A DNA stretch of 64,000 nucleotides from positions 55,740-119,739 of the IMG/VR virus record IMGVR_UViG_3300028800_000003; one strand, written 5' to 3'. Positions within the stretch are counted from its first letter, which is position 1. Each line of letters begins with the position of its first letter. The notes under the pieces are model-generated. The model was not told where the DNA came from and made no database searches. It saw only the letters and a program-made list of their open reading frames with translations. Source of the DNA: a virus. Shown piece after piece: positions 39,370 through 46,251 of the stretch. A program made the translations under genes and the position numbers.

Positions 39370-39409
39370 ATACCCGCACTTGCGCCCCGCATTTACCCGC
39401 ATATATAAC
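39370..39409 (+). promoter_or_regulatory. Rightward operon promoter with two ACCCGC sites
   Basis: -35 TTGCGC (39380-39385) and -10 TATAAC (39404-39409) are separated by 18 bases. ATACCCGC (39370-39377) abuts the -35 and TTACCCGC (39393-39400) lies in the spacer, matching the octamer found at other promoters here. A regulator bound there would block polymerase. Confidence 0.5.
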
Positions 39410-39432
39410 AACATGACGAGAGGAGCGTGCTT

Positions 39433-39666
39433 TTGAAACAGCTCGATCTATTCGGCGAGCCCGTCGCGTCATCCGCGCCGGATGAACCGCCGATCGACGA
39501 TGTCGAATTCAGGTTCGGCAATCGCGGCCTGCGCGTCGTGCGCGTTTACGGCGACGATGATGCAGCGCCCGTAATCGTCGAGGAGCTAAGCAATCGCGTC
39601 ACTCTGCCAGGGCAACTCGCGCTCTGGAGCCGACAGGGCGTCAAGAGAGAACTGGAGAAACGATGA
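39433..39666 (+). CDS. First gene of the rightward operon, 77 aa hypothetical
   Basis: Starts at TTG 39433, seven bases after AGAGGAG; a GTG at 39427 is too close to that site. The product MKQLDLFGEPVASSAPDEPP is acidic at first and then mixed (GNRGLRVVRVYGDDDAAPVI). Coupled to the next gene by an ATGA overlap. Confidence 0.6.
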   Translation: MKQLDLFGEPVASSAPDEPPIDDVEFRFGNRGLRVVRVYGDDDAAPVIVEELSNRVTLPGQLALWSRQGVKRELEKR

Positions 39667-39944
39667 GCAAAAAGTTAGTGCAACCAAAAGAGCGCAAGCG
39701 CGGACTGCCGCCTGATCCTGACGGGCGAGGTCTCCACTATGGCAACGCCGACCGCGCCAAGTGGGCGCTTGCCGCCGTGCAAGAGTTTCAACGGCAGACG
39801 GGCAGCGATAATGACACCGCAGTTGGCGATCTGATCGCCGACCTGATTCATATGTGCGACCGTTATCCAGAGTTCGGACCATTCGGCGCGCAATACGAAA
39901 ACGGCTGTCGACACTATGACGCCGAGACACGGCCAGAACGATGA
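39663..39944 (+). CDS. Hypothetical protein, 93 aa
   Basis: Overlaps both neighbours by ATGA. The sequence has a basic start, KERKRGLPPDPDGRG, and DADL-like helical segments with VGDLIADLIHMCDRYPEF. The second half is similar to small proteins found beside replication or partition genes in phages, but no family is certain. Confidence 0.65.
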   Translation: MSKKLVQPKERKRGLPPDPDGRGLHYGNADRAKWALAAVQEFQRQTGSDNDTAVGDLIADLIHMCDRYPEFGPFGAQYENGCRHYDAETRPER

Positions 39945-40195
39945 GTCGCACAATGACGACAAAAAGGACTGTCTACGAAACGGTGCCGTCGAAGAATTGG
40001 AACGGAACGCCAGACGGCGGCACGTTTCAGAAACCCGTGACAGAGGTCAAATGCTGCGGCCGGTGGCTGCGCTGCGACCGCTTCACCAACACCTGCGACA
40101 CCTGCAACGCCGACTACAATATGAGCGGTCAGCGACTGGCGCCGCGCGAGCAGTGGGGCGAGGAAACCGGAGAACACTGGACGGAGTGCATATGA
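39941..40195 (+). CDS. Cys-rich zinc-ribbon-like protein, 84 aa
   Basis: Residues VKCCGRWLRCDRFTNTCDTC give a four-Cys zinc site (CC and C-x-x-C type). The end is GQRLAPREQWGEETGEHWTE. ATGA overlaps at both ends place it in the coupled operon. Possible nucleic-acid-binding protein. Confidence 0.65.
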   Translation: MSRTMTTKRTVYETVPSKNWNGTPDGGTFQKPVTEVKCCGRWLRCDRFTNTCDTCNADYNMSGQRLAPREQWGEETGEHWTECI

Positions 40196-40350
40196 CGCAA
40201 AGCAATCAAGAGAAGATTGCGCACCTGCGCAAGCGAGCCGCACGGCTGCGCGCCAGTCTGCGCCATATCACAGACCCATTTTGGAAGCGCCGCGGCAACG
40301 AACATATAGCTGCGGTGGAACGCGAAATAGAGAGACTGGAGAAGCAATGA
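40192..40350 (+). CDS. Basic helical hypothetical protein, 52 aa
   Basis: ATG 40192 lies within the upstream stop. The product (HLRKRAARLRASLRHITDPF) is Arg-rich and likely a single long helix. It ends overlapping the next ATG. Confidence 0.6.
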   Translation: MTQSNQEKIAHLRKRAARLRASLRHITDPFWKRRGNEHIAAVEREIERLEKQ

Positions 40351-40577
40351 CGATGACTGAGCGAGAACCACGTTTCGCGATCGGAACGCGATTCAACTAC
40401 AAAACGCGCGTCTGCACCGTCACGGACATTCTGCGCACATACAATAGCGCTGGCGATCTTGTGAAAATTCGCTACGTCGCCGAGCACAAGTTTCTTGGGC
40501 AAATCGTCACTGACAGTGACGTTTGCGAAACCTCGATTGCGCGCGGCAGACCAGTAACCAGGACGGTGCAGCAATGA
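40347..40577 (+). CDS. Hypothetical protein, 76 aa
   Basis: ATGA junctions at both ends. Contains the beta-strand-like RFNYKTRVCTVTDILRTYNS and IRYVAEHKFLGQIVTDSDVC. No family known. Confidence 0.6.
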   Translation: MTMTEREPRFAIGTRFNYKTRVCTVTDILRTYNSAGDLVKIRYVAEHKFLGQIVTDSDVCETSIARGRPVTRTVQQ

Positions 40578-40789
40578 GAACTTGCACCATAATGACATTC
40601 ACCGACGGCAAGGCATCGCGCTATTGCGTCATGCGCGGCCCGATGTCTGGCAAGGCATTCAACGCTGGCGCGGCCGACATCGTCGCCACAGTCACGCTGC
40701 AAAAGCCAGCAGACGATCAATTCTATTTGGACACGACGGCACGCTACGCAACGCCGGAAGCGCCGCCCGTGTATTGGCAGCGATCATGA
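40574..40789 (+). CDS. Hypothetical protein, 71 aa
   Basis: ATGA overlaps at both ends. Starts MRTCTIMTFTDGKASRYCVM, with an antiparallel-strand pattern and a Cys pair. No family recognised. Confidence 0.6.
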   Translation: MRTCTIMTFTDGKASRYCVMRGPMSGKAFNAGAADIVATVTLQKPADDQFYLDTTARYATPEAPPVYWQRS

Positions 40790-40970
40790 GCGCAGTCCCG
40801 AAACTCGAACCGCACTGCAACAATAGCTGGATCGCCGTATCTCGCGAGACCGGCAAGCCGGTGTTTGAGACGTATCGGCGAAAACTGCCGAGCACATCAA
40901 TCAAGAGCGCTACGAGGTCGTAACCGCGCACCAATGGCTTGCGCGCATCACAGAAAGGAAGGGAGCATGA
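40786..40970 (+). pseudogene. Small conserved-type gene interrupted by a -1 frameshift, or programmed -1 site
   Basis: From ATG 40786 the frame reads SWIAVSRETGKPVFETYRRK and then drifts to a stop at 40923. From CGAAAAC (about 40879-40885) the -1 frame continues as a sensible protein, TAEHINQERYEVVTAHQWLA to a stop at 40970. That stop forms the same ATGA overlap with the next gene (ATG 40967) that marks the other junctions in this operon. Either a one-base change broke the gene or a slip on the AAAA run is programmed. Without a slip the product is 45 residues; with it, about 61. Confidence 0.55.
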
Positions 40971-41179
40971 TCGATTTGACAATGAAGGCTTACAAGGAAG
41001 GCGATCGTATCGTGCTGGCGGACGACCTTGGCCCGACCGCACTATCTGCATTGCTCGGCGGCAAGCATGGAGTCGTGTATCGCGTCGTCAAAGCGCGTCG
41101 CGTATTCACCGTGAAACTAGAGGACGGCAGATTCTATGACGCGCCACCGTGCGCTCTGCGCCCGGAGACGCAGCAATGA
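40967..41179 (+). CDS. Hypothetical protein, 70 aa
   Basis: Starts at ATG 40967 with AAGGAAGGGAGC upstream; ends ATGA into the ParB gene. The middle (GGKHGVVYRVVKARRVFTVK) is a short beta barrel pattern. No family recognised. Confidence 0.65.
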   Translation: MIDLTMKAYKEGDRIVLADDLGPTALSALLGGKHGVVYRVVKARRVFTVKLEDGRFYDAPPCALRPETQQ

Positions 41180-42057
41180 GTATCCGCATCCCCATCGTCA
41201 AAATCGATCGCGATTCTGCGCAGCCGCGCAAAGCGTTCGATAACACGCACATCCAGTCACTGGCGGCATCGATCCGCAAGCGCGGCCTATTGCAGCCCAT
41301 TACCGTGCGACCGCGTGACGACGGCCGCTACCAAATCGTGGCCGGCGAATGTCGTTGGCGCGCGCATAAACTCTTGGTCGAGCGCGGCTACAAGCAATTC
41401 GCGGAAATCTCATGCAACGTCGTCGCGATGACTGATCGCGAGAAGAAAATCGCAGCGATCATCGAAAACGTGCAGCGCGCCGACATGAATCCGATCGAGG
41501 AGGCCGAGGGCTATCAATCGCTGATGGACGACGGCATGACGCTCGATCAGGTCGTCGAGGAGACCGGCAAGGGCCGCGATCACGTCCGGCACCGGCTCGA
41601 ACTACTGTCACTTGACGAAGGCATTCGCGGCCTCGTTAAGTCCGGGCAATTGCCGCCGACGATGGGCGTCGTCATTACCTGGGCGCCGAAGCATCATCAC
41701 GCCAATCTGGTGCGCCAGATTGCGGCCGGCAAACTGAAGACGACGGAACACGTCCGCCACGCCGCGATGGCGTTACGTGACGCGGAAGCGCAAGCCGACG
41801 CGTTTGCGTCTGCACCGCCCGCATCAAAAGAGGATCGGCGCAAGCTCGCGTCACTGGAAAACAGGATCGAGCAAGTCGCCAAGCTGGTGCGGTTCGGCTT
41901 CAAAGACGGCGAGTGCGTTGCCGCGAAACGAGTCGATCCGCAACGTATCAAGAAAGCCGCAGACCAGCTCGCGCTGATCCGCAAGCACATACAGCAAATG
42001 GAACATGCACTGCGCTGCGCCGCAGCCCAGGGCGAAATCTTGAAGGAGGCCGCATGA
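41176..42057 (+). CDS. ParB/RepB/Spo0J-family protein
   Basis: 293 residues from ATG 41176. ParB box I is DSAQPRKAFDNTHIQSLAAS, followed by GLLQPITVRPRDDGRYQIVA. Box II is the GECRWRAHKLL motif in place of GERR. ENVQRADMNPIEEAEGYQSL and a helix-turn-helix (MTLDQVVEETGKGRDHVRHR) follow, then a long C-terminal helix. ParB proteins bind parS-like DNA and act as CTP-dependent clamps; phage relatives may partition plasmid prophages or regulate transcription. A ParA-like ATPase is encoded separately at 47.8-48.5 kb. Confidence 0.85.
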   Translation: MSIRIPIVKIDRDSAQPRKAFDNTHIQSLAASIRKRGLLQPITVRPRDDGRYQIVAGECRWRAHKLLVERGYKQFAEISCNVVAMTDREKKIAAIIENVQRADMNPIEEAEGYQSLMDDGMTLDQVVEETGKGRDHVRHRLELLSLDEGIRGLVKSGQLPPTMGVVITWAPKHHHANLVRQIAAGKLKTTEHVRHAAMALRDAEAQADAFASAPPASKEDRRKLASLENRIEQVAKLVRFGFKDGECVAAKRVDPQRIKKAADQLALIRKHIQQMEHALRCAAAQGEILKEAA

Positions 42058-42242
42058 AATATCGCGTCGGACTGACACAACGCGTCATCGAGGAAGCAAC
42101 TGTCGAGGTCGAGGCTAATTCCGCGCAAGAGGCCGAGGATAAAGCCTTGGCGAAAGCGCTATCAGGTGACATCGAGTGGCGCTTTCTCGAAGCCAACGAG
42201 ACCCCGGAGATTTCCGCAGAGCCTGAGGAGATAAAGCCGTGA
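42054..42242 (+). CDS. Hypothetical protein, 62 aa
   Basis: ATGA overlap with ParB. Beta-alpha pattern (MKYRVGLTQRVIEEATVEVE, ALAKALSGDIEWRFLEANET) and an acidic end. Coupled to the ASCH gene by a GTGA overlap. Confidence 0.6.
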   Translation: MKYRVGLTQRVIEEATVEVEANSAQEAEDKALAKALSGDIEWRFLEANETPEISAEPEEIKP

Positions 42243-42700
42243 AGGCGATCAGTCTATGGCAGCCATGGGCATCCCTGTGGCTGTCACCTGCAAAGATTCA
42301 CGAGACCAGAAGCTGGCCGACGAAACATCGCGGCTGGACGCTTGTGCATGCCGCCAAGCGCTCGCCTGATGACTTTCAGGGACAAGACGAACTGGACGAG
42401 GTCTGCAAGCGCGTGCTTGGGGCCGACGCGCCGCTTGGCCCGCGCGGCGCACTGATCGGCATGGTTAATATTGTCGACTGTCAGCGCACCGAGGCCATTC
42501 TCAACGGCTATCAGGAGCCCGACGATTTTGTCTGTGGCGACTATCGTCCTGGCCGTTACGGCTGGCGTCGCAGCGATTACGTGATCTTCAAAAAGCCGAT
42601 CCCGTATCGCGGAATGCAGATGCTTTTCAGCGTGCCGGAATCCGTTCTGCCGCCCGAGGCGAAGGCGCTGATACCGCAGCGCGAACTATTCACGCCGTAA
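42239..42700 (+). CDS. ASCH-domain (PUA-like) protein
   Basis: 153 residues from GTG 42239. The start MKAISLWQPWASLWLSPAKI with HETRSWPTKHRGW is the usual ASCH opening; GPRGALIGMVNIVDC forms the middle strand. ASCH domains bind RNA or modified nucleotides. Here it ends a rightward operon, converging with the ABC-GNAT gene by an 11-base overlap. In phages these are found near DNA-modification and translation genes. Confidence 0.75.
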   Translation: MKAISLWQPWASLWLSPAKIHETRSWPTKHRGWTLVHAAKRSPDDFQGQDELDEVCKRVLGADAPLGPRGALIGMVNIVDCQRTEAILNGYQEPDDFVCGDYRPGRYGWRRSDYVIFKKPIPYRGMQMLFSVPESVLPPEAKALIPQRELFTP

Positions 42701-43799
42701 TGAGTCGTCTGGCCTTGTCGGCATCTTCCGCCGCGGGTCCGATGTAACGAAACACCGCGCACGGCCGCCCGCCGATGCGCGCGCCAAGCGTCGAGGTCGC
42801 ACCGTTGACGTGCGAGAATTTGCCAGGCTTGGCCTCAAGCTGCCAGCATTTCGACTTGTCGAATGACCGGATCAGCGCCGGATGCGCCGGGTATGTGTGC
42901 AGCCGCCGCTTGATGGCGCGATACTGCGCGCCGAGCGTGTCAACCAGGACCATCGCCAAGCCCATGCCCTGATAGTCGGGCAGCGTGACAAGACGCGATA
43001 CGCCATAGATGTCGCTCACGGTCGGATGCGGGCGATACAGCACGCCGGCAAAAGCGGCTGGCTGGCCATCCGCGAACAGCACGTAACACCGGGCCGCGCG
43101 ATGCAGATCGGCGGTCAGATAGTGGAACGGAGCGAACAGCTTCCAAGCCGAATGATCGACGCGCGCGATCTCGACGGCGAGTTCTGGTCGTCGTTGAACC
43201 GCCCTCCACTGGAAAGTCATCGTGGCCGGTTCCAACATCCAATCGGGCTGGAGCCAGTCGATCACGTCATAATGACAGGTGACCGCGACGAATTTCCGCG
43301 CATTGCGCCGAACGTATTTTTGAACCGCGTGCGAACCAATATGGGCGACTTGACGATCAATCACCGAGGTGAATTCGTCGATGACGATCGGGTCGTCGTC
43401 TTCCATCAGATGCCGCGCCAGGTCGACGCGGAATTTCTCTCCCGTGGAGAGCACCGCGTAGGGCTTCATCCATGACGGGATCGTATTGAAACCGACAGCG
43501 GAGCATATCGCCGAGATGTCGGCGATCGAGTGCTTGCCATCAAAATCGTCAATGACCGAACCGGCCTTCCAGTCGAAGGTCTTCGGCTCGCCGAACATCT
43601 GGCGCATCACCGAGGACTTGCCGGCGCCGGACGGCCCAACGATCAGGCCGACATTCCAGTCCTTGGTATCGATCGGAACATCGCCCGACCATTCGCGCTC
43701 CAGCTTCTCGGTCAACGGCACGTCGAACATGCCGGAGAGTTGCTTGACGCGAGGCGTCAACTTGATTTCCGATTTGACTACGAAATCAACGCGCGACAT
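42690..43799 (-). CDS. ABC-ATPase/GNAT-acetyltransferase fusion, Mom-like candidate
   Basis: 369 residues. The N-terminal ABC-type ATPase has a Walker A GPSGAGKSS (55-63), a signature LSTGE (117-121), a Walker B IVIDE (138-142) and a switch His (174-176, TCH), all within a compact span. The C-terminal half is GNAT-like: WKLFAPFHYLTADLHRA has an HYL (226-228) like the HHY of Mom-type acyltransferases, and the acetyl-CoA-binding loop reads RLVTLPDYQGMGLA (269-282). No membrane segment is present, so this is not a transporter. Overlaps the ParB-like gene by 22 bases. Candidate DNA-base modification enzyme. Confidence 0.8.
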   Translation of the reverse strand: MSRVDFVVKSEIKLTPRVKQLSGMFDVPLTEKLEREWSGDVPIDTKDWNVGLIVGPSGAGKSSVMRQMFGEPKTFDWKAGSVIDDFDGKHSIADISAICSAVGFNTIPSWMKPYAVLSTGEKFRVDLARHLMEDDDPIVIDEFTSVIDRQVAHIGSHAVQKYVRRNARKFVAVTCHYDVIDWLQPDWMLEPATMTFQWRAVQRRPELAVEIARVDHSAWKLFAPFHYLTADLHRAARCYVLFADGQPAAFAGVLYRPHPTVSDIYGVSRLVTLPDYQGMGLAMVLVDTLGAQYRAIKRRLHTYPAHPALIRSFDKSKCWQLEAKPGKFSHVNGATSTLGARIGGRPCAVFRYIGPAAEDADKARRLITA

Positions 43800-44353
43800 T
43801 CGATGCCCTCCTCCTCGAATTTGGTCAGGAGTCGGGTCTGTTCTTCCTCAGTCTCGCACTCGATGACGATCGAGAACTTGTTTTCGCCGAGTTTGGAGGA
43901 GCCGTCTTCCTCCTCGCGGCCCATCAGCTTGTCGAGTTGCGCGGTCGAGAAGCCGAGGAGATCGAGGTCGAAATTCATCTCCAGCGCGGCACATTCCATG
44001 CCGAGCAATTCCTTGTCCCAGCCGCCGTTCTCGGTCAGCCGATTGTCGGCGATGATGTAGGCGCGCTTCTGCGCATCACTCCAGCCGCGAGCAACGAGGC
44101 ATGGCGCCTTGGTGTAGCCATTCTTCTTGGCGGCGCGGATACGGGCATGACCGGCGAGGATGAAATCATCCTCATCGATCAGGACCGGCATCGTCCAACC
44201 CCACTGCCGCATCGCTTTGCAGATCAGCTTGATCTGCTCGGCGCTATGCGTGCGCGAGTTCTGCGGATGCGGCTTGAGAGCCGCGATGTCGCGCAGCTCG
44301 ATTTTGGTTGCCGGCCAATTCACAGGGTTGGCCGAGCCGTTGACGCCTTCCAT
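43778..44353 (-). CDS. ParB-like (Srx-fold) nuclease-domain protein
   Basis: 191 residues from ATG 44353. It has the phage ParB-like core: LRDIAALKPHPQNSRTHSAE, QWGWTMPVLIDEDDFILAGH, ARIRAAKKNGYTKAPCLV and QKRAYIIADNRLTENGGWD. It continues to a C-terminal part (KLMGREEEDGSSKLGENKFS) and lacks a helix-turn-helix tail. This subtype is often found fused or adjacent to DNA methyltransferases and modification genes. Overlaps the ABC-GNAT gene, indicating joint expression. Confidence 0.8.
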   Translation of the reverse strand: MEGVNGSANPVNWPATKIELRDIAALKPHPQNSRTHSAEQIKLICKAMRQWGWTMPVLIDEDDFILAGHARIRAAKKNGYTKAPCLVARGWSDAQKRAYIIADNRLTENGGWDKELLGMECAALEMNFDLDLLGFSTAQLDKLMGREEEDGSSKLGENKFSIVIECETEEEQTRLLTKFEEEGIECRALIS

Positions 44354-44373
44354 AATTGCCTCTCAGAGAATAA

Positions 44374-44640
44374 TCAGGTGGCAGGCACGATCAGCCGGCC
44401 GTTCTTGCCAAGCTCCATCAGGGCTTTGAACGGTGCGTTGATCATCGAGACGATTTCAGCAAGCGGTAGCGTGCATGTTGCTACGTCGCCGCAGGACTCG
44501 TCTGACTTTTTCGGCCCGCGTACCGTGATCTGGAATTTGCCGTCGACGACATTCATCGACACGAATTCTGGATAGGTTGGGTCCTTGGGATTGTTCGCCG
44601 TGTAAGCGAAAATGTTGACAGGGTTGACAGGCATGGTCAT
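44374..44640 (-). CDS. Hypothetical protein, 88 aa, in the modification cluster
   Basis: Starts at ATG 44640, overlapping the phosphorylase stop (TGATG). It includes YPEFVSMNVVDGKFQITVRG and two Cys (ESCGDVATCTLPLAEI), with a C-terminal helix. No family recognised; its position between the phosphorylase and ParB-like genes suggests shared function. Confidence 0.6.
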   Translation of the reverse strand: MTMPVNPVNIFAYTANNPKDPTYPEFVSMNVVDGKFQITVRGPKKSDESCGDVATCTLPLAEIVSMINAPFKALMELGKNGRLIVPAT

Positions 44641-45299
44641 CAATCGTTCCATTGAAAATTGCTGCCGACCTGCCGACAGACGCGATCGAGCGCGTCCATT
44701 GATTTTTTGTATTCGAGAGCGGTCTTGACCAACGCTGGAACTTGCAGCGGATCGGTCACCACTGACCAGATCACGGCCTCCAGATTGTCGGTGCCGTTGG
44801 CGTTCAATGCGTCAACAACGGCCGGCGGCAGGTTGTCATGCTCGCCATCGGATACCGAGCGCAATGCGGCGAGCGCCAACTTGCGCTCTTTCGCGAATTG
44901 CGCCACGGCGAAGGTTTCGTCGTCGATGACTTGGCAACGCGTCTTGGCGAACAGCGCGTCACGCTCGATCTTGTTATTGGCGGTATTGAAATCGCCCGAT
45001 GACCACCAGCGCACGCCCAGAGCGCCGGTGCATTCGTAAAGCCGCTGCGTCCAGCCGCGGTCTGTCTCGTATTCGCCGTCTGGCGTGTCGACAATGCCGG
45101 CAAGCACCACATCGCCAACGGCGATCGAGGGCGCCAGGCCGCCGCACAGGCCAAGTGAAATGATGGCTCTGGCATTGGACGGCACCGACTTGCGCAGCGC
45201 GTCCACGGTCAGAATACCGGTCAATACCAGAACATCGGCCGCGGCGTATTTCTTGGCGACGCGAAATTCGCTCGCCATGCCGGTCTTGATAACAAGCAT
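44640..45299 (-). CDS. Nucleoside phosphorylase-like protein (HpnG-related)
   Basis: 219 residues from ATG 45299. The fold is that of the PNP/UDP family: LVIKTGMASEFRVAKKYAAA, ARAIISLGLCGGLAPSIAVG (47-57 is the phosphate loop region), a TRCQVIDDETFAVA segment in place of DMES, and RSVSDGEHDNLPPAVVDAL. The order and spacing match the hopanoid-associated phosphorylase HpnG better than purine nucleoside phosphorylase. HpnG releases adenine from adenosylhopane. In this cluster it could cut a purine nucleoside or supply a base for modification; the substrate is unknown. Confidence 0.7.
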   Translation of the reverse strand: MLVIKTGMASEFRVAKKYAAADVLVLTGILTVDALRKSVPSNARAIISLGLCGGLAPSIAVGDVVLAGIVDTPDGEYETDRGWTQRLYECTGALGVRWWSSGDFNTANNKIERDALFAKTRCQVIDDETFAVAQFAKERKLALAALRSVSDGEHDNLPPAVVDALNANGTDNLEAVIWSVVTDPLQVPALVKTALEYKKSMDALDRVCRQVGSNFQWND

Positions 45300-45312
45300 C
45301 TGGATGGTCGCT

Positions 45313-45837
45313 TTACGCTGCAACCGCTTCGGCGATGGCCTGGCGCAATCGCGTCGACATGCCGGTTTCAAGCTGATCGACGGTGTGGCGCACCTCGCCG
45401 CAGAGCAGTTCGAGGCGGCTCATGAAAGCGTGCAACTCGACTTCGCCAGCGACATTCGTGAGATGCTTGCGCAGCGCCTCGCCGAGGATGCCGGCGTCAT
45501 TGTACCAGCGGCCGACAGCCATCAGGGCCGCGGACACGGTGGCGTTGGGATCAGTCGGGGCAGTGGCGGCAATCGGCAACTCCTCGACGGTCTCGCCGAT
45601 GTAGGGCTGCTCGCCATCCTCTGCCATGCCGTTGGCGGCAAGGAAGGCGGCTTCGTCGTCATTGACTGCGCCGGCATCGACGGCATCGAGCGGGTCCTGA
45701 TCGAGCGGATTCTCCAGCGGCTCCTGCCGCAATTCGGCTTCCGCCATGGCCGCCTGTTTGAGCTGCGAAAGCACGCTATTCTGCGGCTGCGTCACGACCA
45801 GGCCGGCCGCGTCTGGAATGCGTTGATCTTCGGCCAC
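45313..45837 (-). CDS. Hypothetical protein, 174 aa
   Basis: Starts at GTG 45837 with AGGAGGCAACC upstream. An acidic helical N-terminal half (LRQEPLENPLDQDPLDAVDA) precedes a helix-rich C-terminal domain (DAGILGEALRKHLTNVAGEV, ELLCGEVRHTVDQLETG). No family recognised. Lies between the small portal-proximal protein and the phosphorylase gene. Confidence 0.65.
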   Translation of the reverse strand: MAEDQRIPDAAGLVVTQPQNSVLSQLKQAAMAEAELRQEPLENPLDQDPLDAVDAGAVNDDEAAFLAANGMAEDGEQPYIGETVEELPIAATAPTDPNATVSAALMAVGRWYNDAGILGEALRKHLTNVAGEVELHAFMSRLELLCGEVRHTVDQLETGMSTRLRQAIAEAVAA

Positions 45838-45929
45838 GGTTGCCTCCTGTGGATTGAATGGGCAAGGGCGCGGCTGACTAGCCGCTCTTTTGCTGCCGCC
45901 TCACACGGCCAACAACTTGAAGAAATCGG

Positions 45930-46247
45930 TTACGCGATCACCAGCACGTCGAGCGTACCTGCGGAGAGTGCAGAGCCGGCTTCGAGGTTGACGGTGAACC
46001 CGGTCGCCGTCTTGTTGGTGACGTACACCGTCGTACCGGCCGGCTGCGCGCCGCCGAGCGTGACAAACACGCCGTACTTGCCGTTGCCATTGGCATCGGT
46101 CGGCAGGTCAACGAATGACACGGCCACGGCCTTGGTGTCGGCGCCGCCAGTGAAGGCGATGTTGTTCTGGATGCCGAGGATAACCCGATCGCTCCACAGC
46201 GGAGCCGAACCGTCGGCAATCTCGGAAATATGATATTGAACGGGCAT
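45930..46247 (-). CDS. Small beta-rich virion protein, 105 aa
   Basis: Starts at ATG 46247, four bases after the portal stop. Beta-strand-rich: MPVQYHISEIADGSAPLWSD, AVSFVDLPTDANGNGKYGVF, ATGFTVNLEAGSALSAGTLD. The shape is like a capsid decoration or portal-associated protein; no confirmed family. Confidence 0.65.
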   Translation of the reverse strand: MPVQYHISEIADGSAPLWSDRVILGIQNNIAFTGGADTKAVAVSFVDLPTDANGNGKYGVFVTLGGAQPAGTTVYVTNKTATGFTVNLEAGSALSAGTLDVLVIA

Positions 46248-46251
46248 GGAA

